Made by a program: the position numbers and the translations under genes. The notes below the pieces were generated by a model that had not been told where the DNA came from, searched no databases, and was given only the letters and a program-made list of their open reading frames with translations. A DNA stretch of 12,658 bases from assembly GCA_964600075.1 (NCBI GenBank), contig CAZRIE010000120.1:1-12658 (forward strand), given 5' to 3'. Positions 7,499 to 12,602 of this stretch are shown here, in pieces (position 1 is the first letter of the stretch; each line of letters opens with the position of its first letter). This DNA comes from CAZRIE01 sp964600075 (GTDB lineage: Bacteria > Bacteroidota > Bacteroidia > Flavobacteriales > Flavobacteriaceae).

Positions 7499-7530
7499 AA
7501 AAACCCCAAAAGTTTAAAAAACCTTTGGAG
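7497..7530 (-). terminator. Intrinsic terminator for the response regulator transcript (minus strand)
   Basis: In minus-strand RNA, arms CTCCAAAGG (7530-7522) and CTTTTGGGG (7512-7504) form a 9-bp stem with two G-U wobbles and a 9-nt loop. Seven U residues (7503-7497) follow directly. On the plus strand the wobbles become mismatches and the following T-run is distant, so it mainly serves the regulator gene, though it may also slow dnaG transcripts. Its U-tract overlaps the dnaG stop codon. Confidence 0.75.
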
Positions 7531-7553
7531 TCTATAATTTTAAAGTCTTTTTT

Positions 7554-8183
7554 CTAATACAGTTCCAAAGCTTTCGCCTGCTGCAAAAGATCGACCATAT
7601 TATCGACATTCAATTTCTTCATCAAACGGGCTTTATAAGTACTGACCGTTTTTTCGTTTAGATTAAGGCCGATAGCAACATCTTTGTTGCGCTTACCGCT
7701 CGCCAATAATTTCAAGACCTCTACCTCTCGGGTAGACAGTTTTCTAAAGAACCTTCTGGGTTTTTGAGTGCCTTCGTCAAAAGCCAATCGTTGTGCAAGT
7801 TCATTTGTAATGAACATATTGCCTTCACTGACTTTTCTTACCGCTGAAATAATGTAATCGATATCAGATGCCTTTGATAGATAGCCGAAGGCACCAGCGC
7901 GAATTGTACTCAATGCATAGACGTCTTCAGATTGACCACTATACATCAGTACTCTTACATCAGGATATTCTTTTTTGATTTTCCGCAAAGTGGCAATTCC
8001 ATTAATTTCAGGAATATCCATCTCTAGCATTATCACATTGGGAGAAACTTTTTCTAATTTTTCAAAAAGTTCAGAAGTAGTGGCTGCCGAGCCAACAACT
8101 TCAAACCCACTAGCAGCTTCCAAAACATTTCTGACACCCATTCTGATAATCGGATGGTTGTCTGCAATTAATACTTTAATCAT
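7554..8183 (-). CDS. LuxR/NarL-family response regulator with Glu at the phospho-acceptor position
   Basis: 209 residues: an N-terminal receiver (1-120), a linker, and a LuxR/GerE DNA-binding domain (about 147-207; LSTREVEVLKLLASGKRNKDVA, then the recognition helix NEKTVSTYKARLMKKL). The receiver keeps D8, S82 (T/S site) and K104. The second acidic residue is N9, in ADNHP instead of ADDHP. The residue aligned with the phosphorylated Asp is E54, in VIMLEMDIPEINGI, where V-x-L-L-D-x-x-M/L-P is usual. It is therefore a pseudo-receiver or a permanently 'phosphorylated-like' form. No histidine kinase gene is adjacent. It lies downstream of nadE in the same direction with a 169-nt gap. A 16-bp palindrome lies 9 nt before its ATG and suggests autoregulation. 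I recall orthologs at this locus in other Flavobacteriaceae, but the target genes are unknown. Confidence 0.88.
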   Translation of the reverse strand: MIKVLIADNHPIIRMGVRNVLEAASGFEVVGSAATTSELFEKLEKVSPNVIMLEMDIPEINGIATLRKIKKEYPDVRVLMYSGQSEDVYALSTIRAGAFGYLSKASDIDYIISAVRKVSEGNMFITNELAQRLAFDEGTQKPRRFFRKLSTREVEVLKLLASGKRNKDVAIGLNLNEKTVSTYKARLMKKLNVDNMVDLLQQAKALELY

Positions 8184-8192
8184 TTTTGATAG

Positions 8193-8208
8193 TTTTATCT
8201 AGATAAAA
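8193..8208. promoter_or_regulatory. Perfect 16-bp palindrome just before the response regulator start (candidate operator)
   Basis: TTTTATCTAGATAAAA is a perfect dyad lying 10 to 25 nt upstream of the regulator's ATG (start at 8183). Its length and two-fold symmetry suit a dimeric helix-turn-helix protein; autoregulation by the neighbouring LuxR-type protein is the simplest guess. A hairpin in the leader RNA is the other option. Confidence 0.4.
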
Positions 8209-8218
8209 ACGCTAGTAA

Positions 8219-8242
8219 GCATGTGTAAAAATACTGACATGC
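8219..8242. repeat. Inverted repeat GCATGT-N12-ACATGC in the regulator's upstream region
   Basis: Arms GCATGT (8219-8224) and ACATGC (8237-8242) are separated by 12 nt, 36-59 nt before the regulator start. The same arm sequence occurs as an inverted repeat at 11404-11422 (spacer 7 nt). The short arms make a hairpin weak; it may be a second protein-binding site or chance. The rest of 8184-8352 shows no clear promoter match; GACTTTTG (minus strand, near 8273-8280) is a partial -7 fit without a -33 box. Confidence 0.25.
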
Positions 8243-8352
8243 AATGTAAGGCTTAAATATCTAATTTCTTTAACAAAAGTCACATATTTTTCATAAAAAC
8301 GGAGAGTTTTGTGAATTTATTCGATTAGATTACAGCTATTCAGGTCAAGTTA

Positions 8353-9141
8353 CTATTTTATGGCATCTGGTATTTCACAAACGGGTATAGGAATCATCTT
8401 ATGACGATTTGCCAAGTTGAATTTCCTAAATATACGGAATACTTCCTTTTTGCGGCCTGAAAAATCATTCTCGCTTTTTCCCTGATCTTGCATCGTCATC
8501 GCCCATTCCAATTCAGGATATGAAGCACCTATCTGGTCTTCGTCAGTTCTATCATCTCCCCAGAGGCCATCTGTAGGGGGCGCTTTAATAATTTCTTCGT
8601 TCACGCCCAACAGTTTTGCGATTTCGTATACTTCTGTCTTTAGAAGGTCGGCAATAGGGCTTAAATCTACGCCGCCATCACCGTATTTTGTGTAGAAACC
8701 TACACCGAAATCTTCTACCTTGTTGCCAGTTCCCGCTACCAAATACCCTTCAAGCCCCGCAAAGTAATACAAAGTCGTCATTCGTAACCGTGCACGGGTA
8801 TTGGCCAATGACATAAATCGGTCTTCTTCGTTTTCGACATGGGGCAGTGCTGTTATCAGGCTATCGAAGACTGGTGTAAGATTTACAGGTTGTCGTTGTA
8901 CATTGTCAAAATTCGACTGTAACCATTCGATATGTTTTGAAGCGCGACCCATTTGATTCTCAGCCTGGTGAATGGGCATTTCTAGGCATAGCAGGTCAAG
9001 GCCAGTTTTTGCACAAAGGGTCGATGTCACTGCCGAATCGATTCCTCCGGAAACACCTATCACAAATCCTTTCATTTTTGCGTTTACCGCATATTCCTTT
9101 AACCAGTTTATGATATGTGCTGTTACCTTTTCTGTCTGCAT
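8353..9141 (-). CDS. nadE: NH3-dependent NAD+ synthetase
   Basis: 262 residues; makes NAD+ from nicotinate adenine dinucleotide, ATP and ammonia in the cytoplasm. The PP-loop S31-G-G-I-D-S36 binds ATP pyrophosphate. The family motifs GTGNKVED (137-144) and YGDGGVDLSPIADLLKTEVYE (from 153) follow, then the PPTDGLWGDDRTDEDQIG loop that closes over the active site. There is no N-terminal glutaminase (nitrilase) domain and the length is that of the short form, so free ammonia is the nitrogen donor. The start at ATG 9141 follows AAAAAGAACACCGT. It is divergent from gldB with only about 70 nt between start codons, and is followed by the response regulator on the same strand with no clear terminator between them. 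Confidence 0.95.
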   Translation of the reverse strand: MQTEKVTAHIINWLKEYAVNAKMKGFVIGVSGGIDSAVTSTLCAKTGLDLLCLEMPIHQAENQMGRASKHIEWLQSNFDNVQRQPVNLTPVFDSLITALPHVENEEDRFMSLANTRARLRMTTLYYFAGLEGYLVAGTGNKVEDFGVGFYTKYGDGGVDLSPIADLLKTEVYEIAKLLGVNEEIIKAPPTDGLWGDDRTDEDQIGASYPELEWAMTMQDQGKSENDFSGRKKEVFRIFRKFNLANRHKMIPIPVCEIPDAIK

Positions 9142-9167
9142 ACGGTGTTCTTTTTGTTAGAATCGCC

Positions 9168-9175
9168 TAACTTTG
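9168..9175 (+). promoter_or_regulatory. Perfect Bacteroidetes -7 box (TAACTTTG) for gldB-gldC
   Basis: TAACTTTG matches TAnnTTTG at all fixed positions. No good -33 TTTG is found at the usual distance. Transcription would begin near 9180, after the TTG at 9173 and before the ATG at 9212, which supports the later gldB start. Confidence 0.5.
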
Positions 9176-9208
9176 TGCGTTAAAAATAATCTCTTGCGAC
9201 TAAATATT

Positions 9209-9240
9209 GAAATGTATCTAAGAATACTTTGCAGGTCAAA
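9209..9240 (-). promoter_or_regulatory. Candidate nadE promoter TTTG-N20-TACATTTC, inside the gldB 5' end
   Basis: On the minus strand, TTTG (9240-9237) is followed after 20 nt by TACATTTC (9216-9209), close to the TTTG-N19/21-TAnnTTTG pattern of Bacteroidetes sigma factors. It would give a leader of about 60 nt to the nadE ATG. It overlaps the gldB start codon, so the divergent promoters interleave. Confidence 0.35.
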
Positions 9241-10195
9241 GTATATTTTTACGATTTTATTGATTTCAGCACTCTTTTTTGGCTGTAATGATACCGATAA
9301 GGCCGCTGAAGAGATTGCCAAAATCGATATTGATTTAAAGGTTTCCCGATTTGATAGGGAATTTGCTAATGCGGAACCTTTGGATATCCCTACTCTGAAA
9401 CAGAGTTACCCCTATCTATTTCCTGCGCAATATACAGATAGTGTCTGGATAGCAAAGTTGCAAGACACCCTTCAGATAGAACTTTTAGCAGAGGTCGAAA
9501 ATACTTTTTCCGATTTTGAGGACGAAAAGCAGGAACTCGAACTCCTATTTAAGCATATCCACTATTATTTTCCAGAATTTGAAGTCCCCAAAGTAGTTAC
9601 ACTGACATCTGATGTACAGTATACTAATCGCATTATTTTGACTGACAGTTTGTTATTGATAGGTCTTGACAATTATCTGGGCCCCGATCACAAATTTTAT
9701 CGCGATATACAGAATTATATCAAAGCCGGACTAGACAAACAATATCTGGTCAGTGACGTAGCAAGTGCTTTTGCAAAAAAAGTAGTGCCCAAACCTGAAG
9801 ACCGTTCTTTTCTTTCTAAAGTTATTTATTATGGTAAAGAACTCTATCTTAAGGATAGACTACTGCCCCTTGCTACAGATGCGCAAAAAATCACCTATTC
9901 GGAAGAACAGTTAGTCTGGGCCAAGACAAACGAAGAGCCTATTTGGCGAAACTTTATCGAACAAGAACATTTATATAGTACCGATAACAAATTGGCGCAG
10001 CGGTTTCTTGACCCTGCACCCTTTTCAAAATTCGGACTCGATCTTGACAATGAGTCCCCCGGGCGTATCGGAAGATATTTGGGCTGGCAGATCGTAAAGG
10101 CTTTTATGGAAAAAAACGGAGTTTCCTTGCAGCAAATGCTACAATTGCCCGCCGACGAAATCTTCAAAAAATCGAACTATAAACCCTCGAAATAA
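9212..10195 (+). CDS. gldB: Gliding motility lipoprotein GldB
   Basis: 327 residues from ATG 9212. The open frame extends back to TTG 9173, but that codon sits inside a perfect -7 box, and the ATG gives a proper lipoprotein signal: a basic N-terminus (MYLRILCRSKYIF), the hydrophobic TILLISALFFG, then C25. This predicts lipidation and a periplasmic anchoring. The mature part shows the features I associate with GldB: an early KVSRFDREFAN, LKQSYPYLFP, the central LIGLDNYLGPDHKFY, and near the C-terminus GRIGRYLGWQIVKAFMEKNGVSLQQML. GldB is required for gliding in Flavobacterium johnsoniae, and its biochemical role is not settled. Its TAA is followed immediately by the gldC ATG, with no spacer, so the two are co-translated. 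Confidence 0.93.
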   Translation: MYLRILCRSKYIFTILLISALFFGCNDTDKAAEEIAKIDIDLKVSRFDREFANAEPLDIPTLKQSYPYLFPAQYTDSVWIAKLQDTLQIELLAEVENTFSDFEDEKQELELLFKHIHYYFPEFEVPKVVTLTSDVQYTNRIILTDSLLLIGLDNYLGPDHKFYRDIQNYIKAGLDKQYLVSDVASAFAKKVVPKPEDRSFLSKVIYYGKELYLKDRLLPLATDAQKITYSEEQLVWAKTNEEPIWRNFIEQEHLYSTDNKLAQRFLDPAPFSKFGLDLDNESPGRIGRYLGWQIVKAFMEKNGVSLQQMLQLPADEIFKKSNYKPSK

Positions 10196-10534
10196 ATGGC
10201 AAAGCTACATACATCAGAAATTAAATTAACGGTCGGCCTAGACGAAAACCGGGTTCCAGAGACATTGAACTGGTCTGCCCAAGATGGGGGTGTCGATAAC
10301 GAAGAGGTCAAGGCTATGTTGCTTTCGGTCTGGGACAGCAAGAACAAAGAATCATTAAAAATCGATTTGTGGACCAAGGATATGCCCGTGGATGAAATGA
10401 AGATATTTTTTCATCAAACCTTGGTCTCCCTCTCCGATACTTTTATGAAGGCCACCCAAGATGAAAAGATGACCGCCACCATGAAGGATTTCTGTGCCTA
10501 TTTTGCAGAGAAGTTGAACCTCGGAGAACAATAA
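10196..10534 (+). CDS. gldC: Gliding motility protein GldC
   Basis: 112 residues, acidic, with no signal peptide or membrane segment, so cytoplasmic. The sequence MAKLHTSEIKLTVGLDENRV, then PETLNWSAQDGG and the C-terminal MKDFCAYFAEKLNLGEQ, fits the small GldC family, and the length is as expected. In F. johnsoniae GldC improves gliding but is less critical than GldB. The ATG directly follows the gldB stop codon. The 3' end is only 8 nt from the stop of the convergent universal stress gene, leaving no room for a separate terminator. Confidence 0.92.
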   Translation: MAKLHTSEIKLTVGLDENRVPETLNWSAQDGGVDNEEVKAMLLSVWDSKNKESLKIDLWTKDMPVDEMKIFFHQTLVSLSDTFMKATQDEKMTATMKDFCAYFAEKLNLGEQ

Positions 10535-10542
10535 ATATCCAC

Positions 10543-11328
10543 CTATACAACTGCTAAAATAGGTATCTTCGATTTTAGCGTCAGCATTTCTGTTAATCTT
10601 CCTTCGGAAGGGTTGTCTCGCCTAGCGTGATTTCGAGGAAGAATGGCAATCATGTCCATTTCCTTTTCTGTGGCATGGGTCAATATGCCTTTTACCAAAT
10701 CAGGATTTTCCAGAAATGTATGTTCCGAGTAAAAATTTTCTAAATAATAGGCCAATAAGTTCTCGTTCTTTTCATCTATTGCAGAATAACCATACATTTC
10801 AGAGGTATTCTCAATAGTCAAAACATGTACCTTGGCATTGAATTTTCGGGATACTTTCAATAAGGTTTCCAGTACTTGACGCTCATCTATTTCTTCTTTT
10901 CCCAATACAAGTGCAATGTTCTTGACCTGAAATTCTTTGAATTCTTGGGGCACGACCAAGACAGGACAATCGGTTTTCAATACAAGTTTTGAGGTATTAC
11001 TCAAGGTCGGGTCATTTTTGTCAAAGGCCCCGGAAGTCCCCATAATGACCATGTCGATTTTTCTAGATTCCTGAATTTTCAGTAAAGAATCGGTCAATGA
11101 CCCCCAAGCGGTAACCCATTTAAGCGGGTTTTTTAATTTTTTTTGATATTTTTCTTGCTCAACGCCAAAGGCTTCCTTAAGCATGTTCATATTGACATCA
11201 TCAGTTATATAGGCAAGAAGTATTTCCCAATTTTCATCGTTCCCAACAAATTCGACAGCATATTGTAATGCGGTTTTTGAGGTATTGGAAAAATCGAAAG
11301 GGACCAGAATCGTTGATATTTTGTTCAT
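10543..11328 (-). CDS. Universal stress protein, two tandem UspA domains
   Basis: 261 residues. Domain 1 (about 1-127) begins MNKISTILVPFDFSNTSKTALQYA and has a nucleotide-loop-like G97-T-S-G100-N9 stretch followed by SNTS, where GS/T is usual, then the strand CPVLVVP. Domain 2 (about 138-261) repeats the fold more loosely (IALVLGKEEID, MIAILPRNH, KIPILAVV) and lacks the G-2x-G loop, so ATP binding, if any, is likely in domain 1. Cytoplasmic. Tandem-domain Usp proteins are common in Bacteroidetes and are linked to stress or low-oxygen survival. Upstream, a 24-bp palindrome of Crp/Fnr type and a TAGTTTTA -7-like box suggest activation by a Crp/Fnr-family regulator. Confidence 0.9.
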   Translation of the reverse strand: MNKISTILVPFDFSNTSKTALQYAVEFVGNDENWEILLAYITDDVNMNMLKEAFGVEQEKYQKKLKNPLKWVTAWGSLTDSLLKIQESRKIDMVIMGTSGAFDKNDPTLSNTSKLVLKTDCPVLVVPQEFKEFQVKNIALVLGKEEIDERQVLETLLKVSRKFNAKVHVLTIENTSEMYGYSAIDEKNENLLAYYLENFYSEHTFLENPDLVKGILTHATEKEMDMIAILPRNHARRDNPSEGRLTEMLTLKSKIPILAVV

Positions 11329-11353
11329 GATAGCGAATTGTCGTTTATATGGA

Positions 11354-11361
11354 TAAAACTA
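11354..11361 (-). promoter_or_regulatory. Candidate -7 box (TAGTTTTA) for the universal stress gene
   Basis: On the minus strand TAGTTTTA fits TAnnTTTG except for the last base, 26 nt before the Usp ATG. The palindrome centred at 11390.5 is 33 nt upstream of its centre, which places it near -40, a class II activator position; no -33 TTTG is evident, as is common for activator-dependent promoters. Confidence 0.35.
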
Positions 11362-11378
11362 CGGATAGCTTTTTGCCC

Positions 11379-11402
11379 ATTTTATGACATTGGTCATAAA
11401 AT
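11379..11402. promoter_or_regulatory. 24-bp perfect inverted repeat (10-4-10), Crp/Fnr-like operator upstream of the universal stress gene
   Basis: Arms ATTTTATGAC (11379-11388) and GTCATAAAAT (11393-11402) surround the 4-nt spacer ATTG. The TATGAC-N4-GTCATA core has the symmetry and spacing of Crp/Fnr-family sites (compare TTGAT-N4-ATCAA for Fnr and TTGTGAC-N4-GTCACAA for HcpR). It lies about 62 nt upstream of the Usp start codon. It overlaps the remains of an acetyltransferase gene. Confidence 0.5.
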
Positions 11403-11424
11403 AGCATGTTGCGCTCACATGCTA
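11402..11424 (-). terminator. Hairpin TAGCATGT-N7-ACATGCTA followed by a short T-run; weak terminator or second operator
   Basis: Perfect 8-bp arms (11402-11409 and 11417-11424) enclose a 7-nt loop. On the minus strand the sequence continues TTTTAT. It could end transcripts entering from the decayed genes upstream before the Usp promoter. One base is shared with the adjacent 24-bp palindrome. Confidence 0.35.
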
Positions 11425-11428
11425 AGTT

Positions 11429-11506
11429 TGAAATACCCTCTTTTTGAAAACCGTTTTTCTCCAAAACTTTTATCAAAGCAACATTGTATTGAAAAATACG
11501 GGCCTG
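11429..11506 (-). pseudogene. GNAT N-acetyltransferase C-terminal remnant
   Basis: In the minus frame starting after a TAG at 11509-11507, the translation reads QARIFQYNVALIKVLEKNGF, then QKEGI. This is the signature of the GNAT C-terminal core (RimJ/RimL-like: A-R-V-F-x-x-N-x-A-S-x-K-V-L-E-K-N-G-F-x-x-E-G). The whole N-terminal two-thirds of such a gene is absent. After GI the frame stays open to 11345 but no longer looks like the family. No start codon is available, so this is a dead fragment. It is joined directly, in a different frame, to the methyltransferase fragment on its upstream side. Confidence 0.6.
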
Positions 11507-11509
11507 CTA

Positions 11510-11773
11510 GCTGTCATTGAAAAGCTATTGCTAGTCACATCATATGTAACATAGCCTGATGCCGCTTGCGCAGATAACCATTCACCTGCGTATCTTTCCG
11601 CAGTACCAGTTGCATCTGCCATTTCTTTAGAATTCATTGGCCCCGATTGGGAAAGGCATTTATTAAGGCCCAACTTGTCGCCCAAAAGCATTAACGAACC
11701 CATTGGTTGCAGCTCCGATTTCGGTGACTACTTTCCCCACTAGTTCGTTTAGCTTTTCTTCATTTAGTTCCAT
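11510..11773 (-). pseudogene. N-terminal remnant of a SAM-dependent methyltransferase (winged-helix/dimerisation part), frameshifted and truncated
   Basis: From ATG 11773 the frame reads MELNEEKLNELVGKVVTEIG then AATNG, and then goes out of phase to a TAA at 11665-11663. Dropping one base near 11697 restores NGSLMLLGDKLGLNK, continuing to GPMNSKEMADATGTAERYAG, EWLSAQAASGYVTYD and NSFSMT. This is the N-terminal helical/winged-helix domain of a known class of methyltransferases of about 350 residues (GTAERY-x-x-EWL is typical). The SAM-binding Rossmann domain is missing: similarity stops near 11510, where sequence from an acetyltransferase gene begins. An intact start (ATG 11699, MGSLML) within the fragment could only make a 76-residue partial domain. 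Not functional as an enzyme. Confidence 0.7.
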
Positions 11774-11914
11774 GTTTTATTCTATTTGAAAGCTTAGTAC
11801 TATCCTCGTATTGTGGCGAGAAGATTATTGATACAATTAATTAAATAAATCTTGTCTTCCGTTTTGGGTCCAACTTTTGTTATTGAAAGTTTCTATAATT
11901 TTCTGACTTTTTCT

Positions 11915-11956
11915 GTTAAATTAAAGAACTGCCCAAAATTTATTTTGAACAGTTCT
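11915..11956 (-). terminator. Intrinsic terminator of the 170-residue secreted protein gene
   Basis: In minus-strand RNA, AGAACUG (11956-11950) pairs with CAGUUCU (11931-11925). The stem continues inward through two U-G wobbles, a C-G pair and AAAA/UUUU, giving about 14 bp with a UAAA loop. UUAAUUUAAC follows. It lies 25 nt after the stop at 11981. The rest of 11774-11914 is AT-rich with no gene and no clear promoter. Confidence 0.75.
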
Positions 11957-11980
11957 AGTCATTTGTAAAAATTAAATTTG

Positions 11981-12493
11981 CTATATCCCATTCCCATCAA
12001 CGTTAAGTTTTAGGTTCTTTTTTAGACCGTTTTTTCTGATTTGAACCTTATAAACTTTTTTTGCACCTTTTCTATGATTATAGGAAACGAGATACGTATT
12101 TTTTTCCATATTCCAGTCAGGATAGGCACGATAAACTGCATTTCTAATTGCTGGTGGTAGCAGAAGATTGCTATACCGCTCTCGAGTAGACAGAATTTTC
12201 CCATTATAGTCATAAGTGGCATTAATTTCACCTTTTCTTTGGATAAAAATAATTTCACTTCTTTCACCACGAATGAAGAAAGGGGATTTCTTAATGTCGA
12301 ACTGGGATGCTTTTTTTTCTAAAGTAAAGACCCAAGGTGAAAGAGATTCCCCTACCTTATCCAGATAGCCAAGATTCAATGGCTTCATGGTAACACCCGA
12401 CAGTTTTACTTCTTCCATTTCAGCGTCGGAAGCCTGCGAATACCCTAGGCTGGCAAGACCTATAAAAAGTGTGCCGATCAATAACTTTTTCAT
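11981..12493 (-). CDS. Small secreted protein of a flavobacterial family, function unknown (PepSY-like or NaMN-adenylyltransferase-mislabelled group)
   Basis: 170 residues. Signal peptide 1-19 (MKKLLIGTLFIGLASLGYS, then Q). The mature part has an ERYSNLLLPPAIRNAVYRAY segment followed by PDWNMEKNTYLVSYNHRKGA, KKVYKVQIRKNG and KKNLKLNVDGNGI. The pattern D-x-x-G-K-I-L-x-x-x-E-R-x-x-x-x-x-L-P-x-A-(V/I)-R-x-A-(V/I), ending in a short strand and D-G-N-G, recurs in many Flavobacteriaceae. Some database entries call these nicotinate-nucleotide adenylyltransferases, but no H-x-G-H motif is present and the signal peptide makes that unlikely; the fold may be PepSY-like. A partial copy of the same family follows upstream (12603-12658), with the same last seven residues except for substitutions, so this is a tandem pair. 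A Fur-like palindrome lies 74-88 nt before the start. Confidence 0.75.
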   Translation of the reverse strand: MKKLLIGTLFIGLASLGYSQASDAEMEEVKLSGVTMKPLNLGYLDKVGESLSPWVFTLEKKASQFDIKKSPFFIRGERSEIIFIQRKGEINATYDYNGKILSTRERYSNLLLPPAIRNAVYRAYPDWNMEKNTYLVSYNHRKGAKKVYKVQIRKNGLKKNLKLNVDGNGI

Positions 12494-12566
12494 GATATTA
12501 TAATTTTAAGGATTACTAATTATTTTAAGTTGTTAAATACAATGGTATTGTCAATGTGCAAACGAA

Positions 12567-12581
12567 TGAGAATAATTCTCT
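12567..12581. promoter_or_regulatory. Candidate Fur-family 7-1-7 operator between the two tandem paralogs
   Basis: TGAGAAT-A-ATTCTCT is a near-perfect dyad that matches the heptamer form TGATAAT-N-ATTATCA at 11 of 14 fixed positions. On the minus strand it is followed by TTTG (12562-12559) and, 19 nt later, TATTTAAC (12539-12532), a poor -33/-7 pair for the downstream gene. The type of regulator (Fur, Zur, PerR or none) cannot be told. Confidence 0.3.
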
Positions 12582-12602
12582 TCGCTTTGTGATAAATAGC
12601 GC

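Noticed and set aside
7497..7530. True bidirectional terminator for dnaG and the response regulator
   Set aside because: On the plus strand two stem positions are mismatched and no T-run follows directly; only the minus-strand form is convincing.
9173..9211. Longer gldB starting at TTG 9173
   Set aside because: The codon lies within a perfect TAACTTTG -7 box, so it would not be in the transcript, and the ATG at 9212 gives a normal lipoprotein signal peptide.
8219..11424. Shared regulator for the two GCATGT/ACATGC inverted repeats (8219-8242 and 11402-11424)
   Set aside because: The spacers differ (12 and 7 nt) and six-base arms can recur by chance; the second is better explained as a hairpin.
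11338..11520. 60-codon plus-strand frame in the region upstream of the stress gene
   Set aside because: Antisense to the recognisable acetyltransferase remnant; no start signal or family resemblance.
12022..12270. 82-codon minus-strand frame inside the 170-residue secreted protein gene
   Set aside because: Out-of-frame shadow; the enclosing frame has a signal peptide and a matching paralog.
11981..12493. Nicotinate-nucleotide adenylyltransferase (a label used for similar flavobacterial proteins), which would pair with nadE in NAD synthesis
   Set aside because: No H-x-G-H nucleotidyltransferase motif, too short, and it carries an export signal.
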